The notes beneath the pieces were generated by a model that was not told the DNA's origin, searched no databases, and saw only the letters and a list, made by a program, of their open reading frames with translations. A stretch of 64,000 nucleotides of DNA from Bog-473 sp963824195 (GTDB taxonomy: Bacteria; Actinomycetota; Acidimicrobiia; Acidimicrobiales; RAAP-2). Below, piece by piece: positions 26,188 through 34,620 of the stretch. The stretch spans positions 55,936 to 119,935 of the forward strand of contig CAWGOJ010000007.1 in assembly GCA_963824195.1 (NCBI GenBank). Direction: 5' to 3'. Made by a program: the position numbers and the translations under genes. How positions within the stretch are numbered: the stretch's first letter is position 1; each line of letters starts with the position of its first letter.

Positions 26188-27483
26188 TCATGGACCGGTT
26201 TCTGACTCTATGTCAGAAAAATTTCGCACTTCAGTCGGTCCGGGCTGCCCACCCGAGGTTGCAGCGGCACGGGCCCCCTCCAGGAAGTCGGCCACGGCGG
26301 AGGTGGTGGCCTGGCAGCGGAGGGAGGCCAAGACGTCGAAGGCATGCTGGGCCAGCGGCAGTTCGGCGTAGGCCACCGGCTGGCGCGACACGGCCCGCAG
26401 GCGCTCCACGAAGGTGCGCGCCGTCTCCACGGGCACCAGCGTGTCGTTGGCGCCGTGGAGGACGAAGAACGGGGGGGCGTCGGGACGGACCCGGAAGGTG
26501 GGGGACGCGGCGCGGAAGAGCTCGGGGTGCTCGGATTCCCGGGTCTTCATGACCGTCTTCTCGAGCATCTCGAGCAGGCCCGGTCCGTAGCGGGCCGATC
26601 CTTCGGGCGAGCCGGTCATGTCCATGACGCCGTAGAAGGGGACACAGGCGTCAACCGACGTGTCGGCCGTCTCGAATCCCGGCTGGAAGGCGGCGTCTCC
26701 CTCGCTGAGCGCCAGCAAGGCACAGAGGTGGCCGCCGGCCGATCCCCCGCTGACCGCGACGAACGAGGGGTCGCCCCCGTAGTCCGCGATGTGCTCCTTG
26801 ACCCACGCCACCGCCCGCTTGACGTCGACGATGTGGTCCGGCCAGGTGGCCTTCGGGCTGAGCCGGTAGTTGATGGCCACGCACACCCAGCCCCGGGCGA
26901 CCAGCTCGTACATCATCGGTTTGCCCTGCTCCCGTTTGTCACCGATGACCCAGGCCCCGCCGTGGACGTAGACCATGACCGGAGCCCGCTCGGGCGGGGC
27001 GGGACGCGAGTGGTAGATGTCCAGGCGGTGGCGCCGGATCCCGTCGCCCCAGTAATCGATGTTGGAGATGGTCTGCACGGCACACGACCGGAACGGGATG
27101 GCACGGGTCACCCGCCACCAGCGCCCCCACGTCGGTGCCGTCGGCTCCCGGGGGACCGGGAAGGCGTCGGTGCGTACGTCGTCGAGCGCGGCGGCGGTGA
27201 CGCCGGCGGCGCGGCGACCGGCGATACCGAGCCCGAGCAGCCCGACCCAGTCGGCGACGGCGACGGCCAACCCGAGCCATCCGGCCCAACCCTCGAGGGC
27301 GCCGAACGAGATGAAGATGGCGGTCGCGACCATCTGCCAGACGATGTTCTGGAATGCCAGCTCGCCGGCGATCCAGGCCGAGGCGAAGCTCACGACGGTG
27401 AACGGCTCCCGCCGGATCGGGCGGTAGGCCAGCGTCACCGCCGCGGCACCGACGAGGGTGACGATCAGGAAGGCGTAGGGCAC
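26188..27483 (-). CDS. Membrane-anchored alpha/beta hydrolase (HSL/BD-FAE-like esterase)
   Basis: 431 aa. The N-terminal ~95 residues contain two or three membrane segments. A catalytic domain follows with the oxyanion motif HGGAW and the nucleophile motif SGGSAGG (G-x-S-x-G). The likely acid is in HGANDTLVP and the His in LAQHAFDV. It probably hydrolyses a carboxyl ester at the membrane. It precedes the ABC operon on the same strand by 54 bp, suggesting that it releases the transported ligand. The last ~12 codons (TEVRNFSDIESETGP) run through an inverted repeat and look unlike protein, so an earlier natural end may have been lost. Confidence 0.82.
   Translation of the reverse strand: MPYAFLIVTLVGAAAVTLAYRPIRREPFTVVSFASAWIAGELAFQNIVWQMVATAIFISFGALEGWAGWLGLAVAVADWVGLLGLGIAGRRAAGVTAAALDDVRTDAFPVPREPTAPTWGRWWRVTRAIPFRSCAVQTISNIDYWGDGIRRHRLDIYHSRPAPPERAPVMVYVHGGAWVIGDKREQGKPMMYELVARGWVCVAINYRLSPKATWPDHIVDVKRAVAWVKEHIADYGGDPSFVAVSGGSAGGHLCALLALSEGDAAFQPGFETADTSVDACVPFYGVMDMTGSPEGSARYGPGLLEMLEKTVMKTRESEHPELFRAASPTFRVRPDAPPFFVLHGANDTLVPVETARTFVERLRAVSRQPVAYAELPLAQHAFDVLASLRCQATTSAVADFLEGARAAATSGGQPGPTEVRNFSDIESETGP
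26199..26219. promoter_or_regulatory. AT-rich perfect inverted repeat upstream of the substrate-binding-protein gene
   Basis: TTTCTGAC and GTCAGAAA (8-bp perfect arms) flank the 5-nt spacer TCTAT, inside the 3' end of the hydrolase gene. Dimeric-repressor operator is the favoured reading. On the plus strand it also resembles a hairpin followed by A/T residues. Confidence 0.5.
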
Positions 27484-27522
27484 CTCCCCATTCTCGCCCG
27501 AGCGGGCGGGCTACGCAGGTCT

Positions 27523-27571
27523 CCCCTGGTCGGAGCCGGTGCGCCGTTTGCCCCTGGCCGGAGTTGGTGCG
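27523..27571. repeat. Imperfect 28-bp-period direct repeat upstream of wax-ester synthase gene
   Basis: CCCCTGGTCGGAGCCGGTGC at 27523 recurs as CCCCTGGCCGGAGTTGGTGC at 27551, with three differences over 21 bp. It lies in the 122-bp divergent gap between hydrolase and wax-ester synthase/DGAT. Possible paired binding sites. Confidence 0.4.
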
Positions 27572-27588
27572 AGGTTAGGAGGGAAGCG

Positions 27589-27609
27589 ATGACCAAGGAG
27601 AGTCGATGA
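27589..27609 (+). CDS. Six-codon upstream ORF (MTKESR) coupled to the wax-ester synthase gene
   Basis: ATG 27589 has a strong ribosome-binding site (AGGAGGG, 5 bases upstream). It encodes MTKESR and stops with a TGA overlapping the next gene's ATG (ATGA at 27606-27609), in a different frame. The downstream gene's own site, AAGGAG, lies inside this mini-ORF. It may serve as a translational coupler or attenuator. No homology claim is possible at this length. Confidence 0.45.
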   Translation: MTKESR

Positions 27610-29123
27610 CCCCCGAACGGCTGACCGGGCTCGATGCGAGTTTCCTCTACATGGAGACGCCGACGCTCCACATGCACGTGGCCATCACGGCCGTGTTCGA
27701 CCCCTCCACGGTCCCCGGCGGGTACACGTTCCGTCGGATCCGGCAGCTCATCAGCGACCGGATCCCGCTCGCCCCGGTCTTCCAGCGCCGTCTCGTCGAG
27801 GTGCCCCTGCGCCTGGGCCACCCCGTCTGGGTGGACGACCCCGAGTTCGACATCGACAACCACCTCCGGCGCGCCGCGCTCCCAGCCCCCGGCGGCATGC
27901 GCGAGCTGGGGGACTTCGCGGCCGACGTCATCAGCCGCCAGCTCCACCGCGACCGGCCGCTGTGGGAGATGTGGCTCGTGGAGGGGCTCGAGGACGGGAA
28001 GATCGCGCTGGTGGCCAAGATGCACCACAGCACCGTCGACGGCGTGTCGGGCGCCGAGCTGCTGGGCGTGCTCTTCGATCTGGAGCCCGGGCCACCGGAA
28101 TCGCGGCCGCTCACGCCGCGCCAGCTCGACGCTCGCATCCCCTCGGGGTTCGAGCTGGTGTCCCAGGCGATGGTGGCCAGCCTGGTGGCTCCCTTCGACG
28201 TCGGGCGCATGATGCTGCGCACGACGCGCAGCATCTTCGGGATCCGCCGGATCCGCCAGGGGCAGACGGCCAAGGCCGCCCTGCCGTTGACGGCCCCGCG
28301 CACCTCCATCAACGTGGCTGTGCACGCCCGTCGCCGGGTCGCCTTCGCCGCCGCCAGCCTGGCCGACGCCAAGAAGCTGAAGAACGCGATGGGGACCACC
28401 GTCAACGACGTGGTGTTGGCCATGTGCGCCGGCGCACTGCGCACCTACCTGCTGGCCGGCGACGAGCTCCCCGACATCCCGCTCGTGTCCGTCGTGCCCG
28501 TCTCGGTCACGCCGGACGTGGCCGAGCTGAAGGGCTCCAACAAGGTGTCGGCCATGTTCGTGCAGCTGCCCTGCCACATCGAGGACCCGCTGGAGCGGCT
28601 GCGCGCCATCCACGAGGGCACCAAGGGTGCCAAGGAGGAGCACAGGGCGCTCGGCGCCACCACGCTGCAGAATTGGGCGGAGCACGCGACGCCCAACGTC
28701 TTCGCGGCCGCCGCCCGCCTGTACACCGGGATGAAGCTGGCCGACCGCCACCGGCCGGTGGCCAACCTCGTCGTGTCCAACGTGCCGGGCCCGGCCTTCC
28801 CGCTCTATCTGGGAGGCAGCCAGCTGCTCGGGATGTTCCCCCTCGGCCCGGTGATGGACGGGATGGGCCTGAACATCACCATCATGAGCTACCTGGGCGT
28901 CCTGTACTGGGGGCTGGCTTCGGACGCCCGGGCGGTGCCGCGCCTGTGGGACATCGCCGCCGCCGTGCCGCACACGCTGACCGAGCTCATGGATGCGGCG
29001 GGGCTCGAGCCCGAGCCCTTCGACGTGCCCATCCACCTGGGGCCCGGCATGCCACCCACGGCGAACTGGATCCGCGCTGCGGCGCCGGCCCAGGCGGAGC
29101 CGACCGGTAGCGTGAGCGCATGA
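27606..29123 (+). CDS. Wax-ester synthase/diacylglycerol acyltransferase (WS/DGAT)
   Basis: 505 aa. The catalytic HHxxxDG motif is MHHSTVDGVS (about residues 139-147). The N-terminal MTPERLTGLDASFLYMETPT and the C-terminal NLVVSNVPGP are characteristic of the bacterial WS/DGAT family. It esterifies acyl-CoA with diacylglycerol or fatty alcohol to make storage triacylglycerol or wax. The last codon overlaps the start of the following VOC gene (ATGA). Such enzymes are frequent in mycobacteria and other lipid-storing actinobacteria, and fit the fatty-acid genes elsewhere in the window. Confidence 0.93.
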   Translation: MTPERLTGLDASFLYMETPTLHMHVAITAVFDPSTVPGGYTFRRIRQLISDRIPLAPVFQRRLVEVPLRLGHPVWVDDPEFDIDNHLRRAALPAPGGMRELGDFAADVISRQLHRDRPLWEMWLVEGLEDGKIALVAKMHHSTVDGVSGAELLGVLFDLEPGPPESRPLTPRQLDARIPSGFELVSQAMVASLVAPFDVGRMMLRTTRSIFGIRRIRQGQTAKAALPLTAPRTSINVAVHARRRVAFAAASLADAKKLKNAMGTTVNDVVLAMCAGALRTYLLAGDELPDIPLVSVVPVSVTPDVAELKGSNKVSAMFVQLPCHIEDPLERLRAIHEGTKGAKEEHRALGATTLQNWAEHATPNVFAAAARLYTGMKLADRHRPVANLVVSNVPGPAFPLYLGGSQLLGMFPLGPVMDGMGLNITIMSYLGVLYWGLASDARAVPRLWDIAAAVPHTLTELMDAAGLEPEPFDVPIHLGPGMPPTANWIRAAAPAQAEPTGSVSA

Positions 29124-29578
29124 CGGTACGAGAGCTCGGTCACCTGGTCCTGTACGTGCGCGACGTCGGTCGCTCGGCGACCTTCTACCGGGACGTGCTC
29201 GGCTGGCGTCAGATCATGCCCGAGCCCGGGCAGGACCCGGTCGGGGTCGCCGCGTTCTCGTCGGGCCGCACCCACCATGAGCTCCTCCTCATTGAGGTCG
29301 GCGCGGACGCCACGCCCATCCCCCCGGGGCGGCGGGTGGGGATGTACCACTTCGGCCTCAACGTCGGCGAGACCGACGACGACCTGCGCGAGGCACTGGC
29401 CGAGGTGCGCAAGGCCGGTGCGACGGTCGTCGGCGCCTCCGACCATACCGTCACGCACAGCCTCTACATCCTCGACCCCGACGGCAACGAGATAGAGCTC
29501 TACGTCGACGTGCCCGGGGTCGACTGGCGGTCCGACCCGGCGCTGATCGGCGCGCCGATCCGCCCGCTGAAGCTCTGA
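29120..29578 (+). CDS. VOC-family (glyoxalase/dioxygenase-fold) protein
   Basis: 152 aa. Two βαβββ units. Candidate metal ligands are H8 (LGHLVLYV), H in the MYHFGLNV strand and E in DGNEIELYVD. This is the arrangement of catechol-dioxygenase-like/glyoxalase VOC proteins, so metal binding is plausible. The substrate is unknown. It is translationally coupled to the WS/DGAT gene. Confidence 0.8.
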   Translation: MTVRELGHLVLYVRDVGRSATFYRDVLGWRQIMPEPGQDPVGVAAFSSGRTHHELLLIEVGADATPIPPGRRVGMYHFGLNVGETDDDLREALAEVRKAGATVVGASDHTVTHSLYILDPDGNEIELYVDVPGVDWRSDPALIGAPIRPLKL

Positions 29579-29609
29579 ACCGGCGGTTTGGCCCGGGCGG
29601 CAGCGGGCC

Positions 29610-30230
29610 ATGAGGATCGTGCGCGCCGACGACGAGGGCGCGCTGGCCGCGGCCGAGGTGCTGGGGGGCGGCGGGGTCGTCGTGGTGCCGACCGACACCG
29701 TGTACGGACTGGCCGCCCGGCCGGCCGATGCGGACGCGGTACAGGCTGTGTTCCGGGCCAAGGGCCGGCCCGAGGGGATGCACCTCCCCGTCCTTGCCGC
29801 CACCGTGGAGCAGGTGCGCGGCCTCGGCGTCGCCTTCACCCCGGCCGCCCAGGCGCTGGCCAGTTGGTGGTGGCCGGGCCCGTTGACCATGGCCTTCGGG
29901 TTCGAGGCGCAGTCGACGCGACCGCCCTGGCTGTCCGGGCGCATCGAGGTGGCGGTCCGCATCCCCGACCACGACTTCCTGCGGACGCTGCTCGCACAGA
30001 CCGGCGTGCTCGTGGTCACCAGCGCGAACCCGCACGGCGCGCCGACGCCGCCCACGGCACACGACGTGGCGGCGGGCCTAGGCTCCGCCGTCGACCTGGT
30101 CGTCGACGGCGGCCGGCTCCATGACGTGCCGTCGACACTGGTCAACGTGCGCGGTAGCGAGCCGGTGGTCGAACGCGAGGGGGCGATCTCGCGCGCCGAG
30201 GTGGCGGACGCCCTGGCGGAGGCACCGTGA
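29610..30230 (+). CDS. tsaC: L-threonylcarbamoyladenylate synthase (TsaC/Sua5 family)
   Basis: 206 aa YrdC-fold protein. The signature segments VVVVPTDTVYGLAARP and FRAKGRPEGMHLPVL (the KxR motif) are present, as is the SANPHG motif. It makes threonylcarbamoyl-AMP from threonine, bicarbonate and ATP for the t6A37 tRNA modification. It overlaps tsaD by 4 nt (GTGA), which supports the function. The short YrdC-only form (no Sua5 domain) is used. Confidence 0.92.
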   Translation: MRIVRADDEGALAAAEVLGGGGVVVVPTDTVYGLAARPADADAVQAVFRAKGRPEGMHLPVLAATVEQVRGLGVAFTPAAQALASWWWPGPLTMAFGFEAQSTRPPWLSGRIEVAVRIPDHDFLRTLLAQTGVLVVTSANPHGAPTPPTAHDVAAGLGSAVDLVVDGGRLHDVPSTLVNVRGSEPVVEREGAISRAEVADALAEAP

Positions 30231-31225
30231 CGCGGCTGCTCCTGGCCATCGAGACGTCGTGCGACGAGACGGCCGCGGCCGTCGTCGACGACACCTATGT
30301 GGTGCGCTCGTCGGTCGTCGCGAGCCAGATCGACCTGCACGCCGCCTTCGGCGGTGTGGTCCCCGAGCTGGCCAGCCGCGCCCACATGGAGATGATCACC
30401 CACATCGTCGAGCGGGCCGTGAAAGAGGCCGGCGTGGCGGGGACAGACCTGGCCGCAGTGGCCGTGACGTCGGGCCCCGGACTTGTCGGTGCCCTGCTGG
30501 TCGGCATCGCCACGGCCAAGGCGCTGGCGCTCGGCTGGGGCGTGCCCGTGGTGGGCGTCAACCATCTCGAGGGCCACCTGGCCAGCGTGTACCTCGCCGA
30601 CCGCGACGTGCCGTTCCCCCAGATCGCGCTGCTCGTGTCCGGCGGGCACTGCATGCTCACCCGGTCGATGGGACCGGGCCGCTACGAGCTGCTGGGCGAG
30701 ACCGTCGACGACTCCATCGGCGAGGCCTACGACAAGGTCGCCCGTTTCCTCGGCCTCGGCTACCCCGGAGGACCCGTGCTCGACCGCCTGGCCGCCGCCG
30801 GCGGGGACGTCCTCGCCTTCCCGCGCCCCATGATCGCCGATGGTTACGCGTTCTCGTTCTCGGGCCTCAAGACGGCCGTCGTCAATCACGTGCGCGCCGA
30901 CCCGGCCTTCTCCGAGACGGAGGTGGCGGCGTCCTTCGTGGCGGCCTGCATGGACGTGCTGTGCGCCAAGCTCCGCCGGGCCCTGGAGGAATTCGGCGAC
31001 CCCGCCGTGGCCATCGTGGGCGGCGTGGCGGCCAGCCCCATCCTGCGTGCCCGGGCCCGGGCCCTGGCCGACGAGTTCGGCACCAGGTTGCTGATCCCTC
31101 CGCAATCAATGGCGACCGACAACGCCGCCATGATCGGCGTGGCGGGCTGGCACACGTTGGCCGCATCCGGCCCGAGCGGGCCGGCGTTCGGGCCCGAGCC
31201 GGACCTGCGGCTGCGCTTCGGCTAA
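30227..31225 (+). CDS. tsaD: tRNA threonylcarbamoyltransferase TsaD
   Basis: 332 aa ASKHA-fold protein. Metal ligands are in HMEMITHIV and the HLEGH motif. N-terminal IETSCDETAAAVV and SGGHCML are diagnostic. With TsaB and TsaE (not in this window) it transfers the threonylcarbamoyl group to A37 of tRNAs. It is coupled to tsaC. Its TAA overlaps the stop of the convergent small membrane gene. Confidence 0.95.
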   Translation: MTRLLLAIETSCDETAAAVVDDTYVVRSSVVASQIDLHAAFGGVVPELASRAHMEMITHIVERAVKEAGVAGTDLAAVAVTSGPGLVGALLVGIATAKALALGWGVPVVGVNHLEGHLASVYLADRDVPFPQIALLVSGGHCMLTRSMGPGRYELLGETVDDSIGEAYDKVARFLGLGYPGGPVLDRLAAAGGDVLAFPRPMIADGYAFSFSGLKTAVVNHVRADPAFSETEVAASFVAACMDVLCAKLRRALEEFGDPAVAIVGGVAASPILRARARALADEFGTRLLIPPQSMATDNAAMIGVAGWHTLAASGPSGPAFGPEPDLRLRFG

Positions 31226-31509
31226 CCCTCGACCCGGGCCCGGCGGCGGCGCGCCCGCGACCCGAAAGTGAGGGACGAGAGGTCGATCAGCACGCCGATC
31301 GCCACGATCACCCACCCGAACGTGTCGACGCCCTTCCCGGGTGCGTAGACCAACGCGTAGAAGAGCGTCGCGTAGGGGAGCAGGAGGAAGCCGAGCACCC
31401 CCTCCCACCCCGAGCGGAAGGCGATGGTGAGCCGGTCCGTGAAGATCCAGAGCAGGAAGATGACGAAGCGGGGTGAAATGGCCGCCAGGAGTGCGAGGAG
31501 GCAGCCCAC
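31222..31509 (-). CDS. Small membrane protein of unknown function
   Basis: 95 aa. Three hydrophobic segments (about residues 1-24, 37-54, 61-79) and a basic tail RARRRRARVEG. The pattern resembles small actinobacterial integral proteins annotated only as hypothetical. GTG 31509 is chosen because the open frame upstream overlaps the acyl-CoA dehydrogenase tail and is not protein-like. It is seven bases downstream of that gene's stop, so probably in one transcript. No function inferred. Confidence 0.6.
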   Translation of the reverse strand: MGCLLALLAAISPRFVIFLLWIFTDRLTIAFRSGWEGVLGFLLLPYATLFYALVYAPGKGVDTFGWVIVAIGVLIDLSSLTFGSRARRRRARVEG

Positions 31510-31516
31510 GTCGACC

Positions 31517-32752
31517 TCAGACCGGGAGGCCGCCGGTGGCCGCCCAGGTCGACCCCGTGTCCTTGTAGGCCGCGATCGTCCGCTCGGCAATACGCATCTG
31601 GTGGATCTCGTCGGCCCCGTCGGCGAAGCGGGCCCAGCGGGCGTGCTGCAGCATGGAGGCCAGCGGGGTGTCCGTCGAGTAGCCCAGTGCGCCGTGCACC
31701 TGCATGGACCGGTCGATGATGCGGTTGAGGCTGTTGGCCACGAAGTGCTTCGCCATGGACACCTCGGTCCGGAAGTCCTCGCCGCGGTCGATCTTGTAGG
31801 CCGCGTGGAGCACCATGAGCTTGCATTGGTACAGCTCCATGGCGGAGTCGGCGATGAGCCACTGCACGCCCTGCTTCTCGGCCAGGAGGGAGCCGTGCGA
31901 GTAGCGGTTGAGGGAACGGTCCACCATCATGTCGAGCGCCGTCTCGGCCTGGGCGATCCACCGCATGCAGTGGGCCAGGCGGGCGGGGCCCAGCCGGTAC
32001 TGCCCCAGGCGGTGCCCGTTGCCGCGCCCGCCGAGGACCTGCGAGTCGTGCACCCGCAGGTCCTCGATGACGATCTCGGAGTGGCCGGTCGAGCCGTGCA
32101 TCGTCTCGACCTCGCGCACGTCGTTCCAACCCTCGGCCGGGAGATCCACCAGGAACGCCGTGTTGGCGCCGCGTGAGCCCGCGGGGACGTCGGGCTCGGT
32201 CCGGGCCACCAGGATGGCGAACTGGGCCCGGCGCGCGTTCGAGATGAACCACTTGTGGCCGTTGATGATCCACTCCTCTCCGTCCTTCTCGGCCCTGGTC
32301 TGAATGAGCGTGGGGTCGGAGCCGGCCACTTCGGGCTCGGTCATGGCGAAGCACGACATGGCGGTGCCCTCGCAGAGCCGCCGGAGGTAGTTGTCCTTCT
32401 GGGCGTCGGTGCCCCAGTGCAGGAGGGTGTGCATGTTGCCTTCGTCGGGCGCCATGCAGTTGAGGATCCAGGGTCCGAGTCGTGTCTTGCCGGCCTCGGA
32501 CTGCACCATGGCCAGCCCCACGTGCCCCAGCCCCATGCCGCCCCATTCCTTGGGCATGTGGGGCAGCCACAGACCGGCCCTCTTGGCCTCCTCGCGCAAC
32601 TCCAGGATGGTGAGGAGGTACTCGCGGCGCGAGGTCACCTTCCCCTCGTCGTCGAAGCCCCTGACCCGCGGCTGCACCGTGTCCTCAATGAAGGACCGCA
32701 CGCGGGACCTGATCTCCTCGTGCTCGGGGGCCAGGGTGAAGTCGATGGCCAT
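31517..32752 (-). CDS. Acyl-CoA dehydrogenase, ACAD10/11-like
   Basis: 411 aa. FAD-domain signatures are present (FAMTEPEVAGSDPT, WFISNARRA, HGALGYSTDTPL). At the position of the usual catalytic Glu the sequence reads RFADGADEIH, so Asp replaces Glu, as in ACAD10/11-type and many actinobacterial FadE proteins. The substrate may therefore differ from straight-chain acyl-CoA. ATG 32752 has GGGGAGG upstream. The frame is open much further upstream through fhs but is a shadow there. The fhs stop is 17 bp upstream, same strand. Confidence 0.9.
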   Translation of the reverse strand: MAIDFTLAPEHEEIRSRVRSFIEDTVQPRVRGFDDEGKVTSRREYLLTILELREEAKRAGLWLPHMPKEWGGMGLGHVGLAMVQSEAGKTRLGPWILNCMAPDEGNMHTLLHWGTDAQKDNYLRRLCEGTAMSCFAMTEPEVAGSDPTLIQTRAEKDGEEWIINGHKWFISNARRAQFAILVARTEPDVPAGSRGANTAFLVDLPAEGWNDVREVETMHGSTGHSEIVIEDLRVHDSQVLGGRGNGHRLGQYRLGPARLAHCMRWIAQAETALDMMVDRSLNRYSHGSLLAEKQGVQWLIADSAMELYQCKLMVLHAAYKIDRGEDFRTEVSMAKHFVANSLNRIIDRSMQVHGALGYSTDTPLASMLQHARWARFADGADEIHQMRIAERTIAAYKDTGSTWAATGGLPV

Positions 32753-32769
32753 GTGCTCCTCCCCGGGGC

Positions 32770-34467
32770 CTAGTAGAGACCCACCACGTTGCCGCTCTCG
32801 TCGATGTCGATCCGCTCGGCGGCCGGGCTGTGCGACAGCCCGGGCATGGTGCGCATGTCGCCGCTGACCAGATAGACGAAGCCGGCCCCCACATTGGCCC
32901 GCGCCTCGCGCACGGGCAAGCGCCAGCCCCGCGGGGCGCCCAGGAGCTTGGGGTCCGAGGAGATGGAGAGGTGCGTCTTGGCGATGCACACCGGGAGTGA
33001 GCCGAAGCCGGCCTGCTCGTAGGTGTCGAGCTGACTCGCCGCCGCTGGCAGGTAGTCGACGCCGTCGGCCCCGTAGACCTCGGTGGCGATGGCCTCGACC
33101 TTCTCGCGCAGCGTCGCCCCGTCGGCGTAGAGCATGCGGAACTCGCCCGGCTCGGCGGCGGCCTCGACCACCGCCTCGGCCAGCTCCACGGCACCCTTGC
33201 CGCCCTTCTCGAAGTGCGTGCAGACCGCGGCGCGCACACCCGCCGAGGCGGCGATCTCCCGGATGGCGGCGTGCTCGGACGGGAAGTCGCCATCGATCGC
33301 GTTGATGGCGACGACGGGCGTGACCCCGTGGCGGCGCACGATGGCCAGGTGGGCCAGGAGGTTGGGCGCGCCGAGCTGCACCTCCTCGGGACTCTCCTCG
33401 AGCATGGCGGGCGGCAGCGGGCGCCCGGCCACGACGCGGTGCCGCCCGGAGTGCAACTTCATCGCCCGCACCGTCGTCACCACGACCGCGGCGTCGGGTA
33501 CGAGGCCCGAGGTCCGGCACTTGATGTTGAAGAACCGCTCGGCCCCCATGTCGGCGCCGAACCCGGCCTCGGTCACCAGGTACTCGCCGGCGTGGATCCC
33601 AATCAGGTCCGCCACCACCGACGAGTTGCCGTGGGCGATGTTGCCGAAGGGGCCGGCATGGACGAGCACGGGGGTGTTCTCGAGCGTCTGCAGGAGGTTG
33701 GGCTTGATGGCGTCGCGCATGATCACCGTCATGGCGCCGGCGGCCTTGAGCTGCTCCGCCGACACCGGCTCTCCGGCCGTCGTGTAGCCGACGACAATGC
33801 GGCCCATGCGCTCTCGCAGGTCGCGCAGCGAGCGAGCCAGCGCGAGCACGGCCATGACCTCGGAGGCCGCCGTGATGTCGAACCCCGTCTCCCGGGGGAT
33901 GCCGTCCTGCTTGGTTCCGAGGCCGCTGACGATGTTGCGCAACGAGCGGTCGTTGACGTCCAGGACGCGCTTCCAGGTGATGCCGTGCGGGTCGATCCTG
34001 AGCGCGTTCCCGTTGTAGAGGTGGTTGTCCACCATGGCCGCCAGGAGGTTGTTGGCCGCCGTCACGGCATGCAGGTCGCCGGTCAGGTGGAGGTTGAGGT
34101 TCTCGAAGGGGACCACCTGGCTGTAGCCGCCGCCGGCGGCGCCGCCCTTGATCCCGAAGGTGGGGCCCATGGAGGCCTGGCGGATGGCGACGGTGGCCTG
34201 CCGGCCGATGCAGGCCAAGGCCTGGCCGAGGCCGACCGTCGTCGTCGTCTTGCCCTCGCCGAGCGGCGTCGGGGTGACCGCGGTCACCACGACGTAGCGG
34301 GCCCGCGGCCGGTCCGCCAGGGCGTCGACGGCATCGAGGCTCACCTTGGCGACGTGGCTGCCGTAGGGCTCGAGGAGCTCGGACGCTATGCCCATCTGTG
34401 CCGCAATGTCGGTGACAGGGCGGAGGGTCGCACGCCGCGCGATCTCGATGGCCGGGGGGACAGACAC
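32770..34467 (-). CDS. fhs: Formate-tetrahydrofolate ligase
   Basis: 565 aa. The nucleotide-binding signature is TPTPLGEGKTTTTVGL. FTHFS motifs FGIKGGAAGGGYSQV, GRIVVGYTTAGEPV and FGNIAHGNSSV are intact. It converts formate, tetrahydrofolate and ATP to 10-formyltetrahydrofolate, feeding purine and one-carbon metabolism. Length is normal. The GTG at 34467 is the apparent start. Adjacent genes offer no acetogenesis partners, so a housekeeping one-carbon role is likely. Confidence 0.95.
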   Translation of the reverse strand: MSVPPAIEIARRATLRPVTDIAAQMGIASELLEPYGSHVAKVSLDAVDALADRPRARYVVVTAVTPTPLGEGKTTTTVGLGQALACIGRQATVAIRQASMGPTFGIKGGAAGGGYSQVVPFENLNLHLTGDLHAVTAANNLLAAMVDNHLYNGNALRIDPHGITWKRVLDVNDRSLRNIVSGLGTKQDGIPRETGFDITAASEVMAVLALARSLRDLRERMGRIVVGYTTAGEPVSAEQLKAAGAMTVIMRDAIKPNLLQTLENTPVLVHAGPFGNIAHGNSSVVADLIGIHAGEYLVTEAGFGADMGAERFFNIKCRTSGLVPDAAVVVTTVRAMKLHSGRHRVVAGRPLPPAMLEESPEEVQLGAPNLLAHLAIVRRHGVTPVVAINAIDGDFPSEHAAIREIAASAGVRAAVCTHFEKGGKGAVELAEAVVEAAAEPGEFRMLYADGATLREKVEAIATEVYGADGVDYLPAAASQLDTYEQAGFGSLPVCIAKTHLSISSDPKLLGAPRGWRLPVREARANVGAGFVYLVSGDMRTMPGLSHSPAAERIDIDESGNVVGLY

Positions 34468-34620
34468 CGGGATGGATCATGCCAGACCCCGCCGACCGGT
34501 CGCCGGACGGGAATGTGACAAAAGGCCCTACGCATGGCGGGCTCCCGCCGGAAAGAGTGGCTCCAGCAGATCTGTGCGCCGCGCCCCTGCGGGGTGGTGG
34601 CCGCCGAAAGGAGCGTTGCC

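Noticed and set aside
32753..34480. Very long open frame through fhs that continues into the acyl-CoA dehydrogenase
   Set aside because: It is the high-GC shadow of fhs in another frame; the acyl-CoA dehydrogenase begins at ATG 32752 with its own ribosome-binding site.
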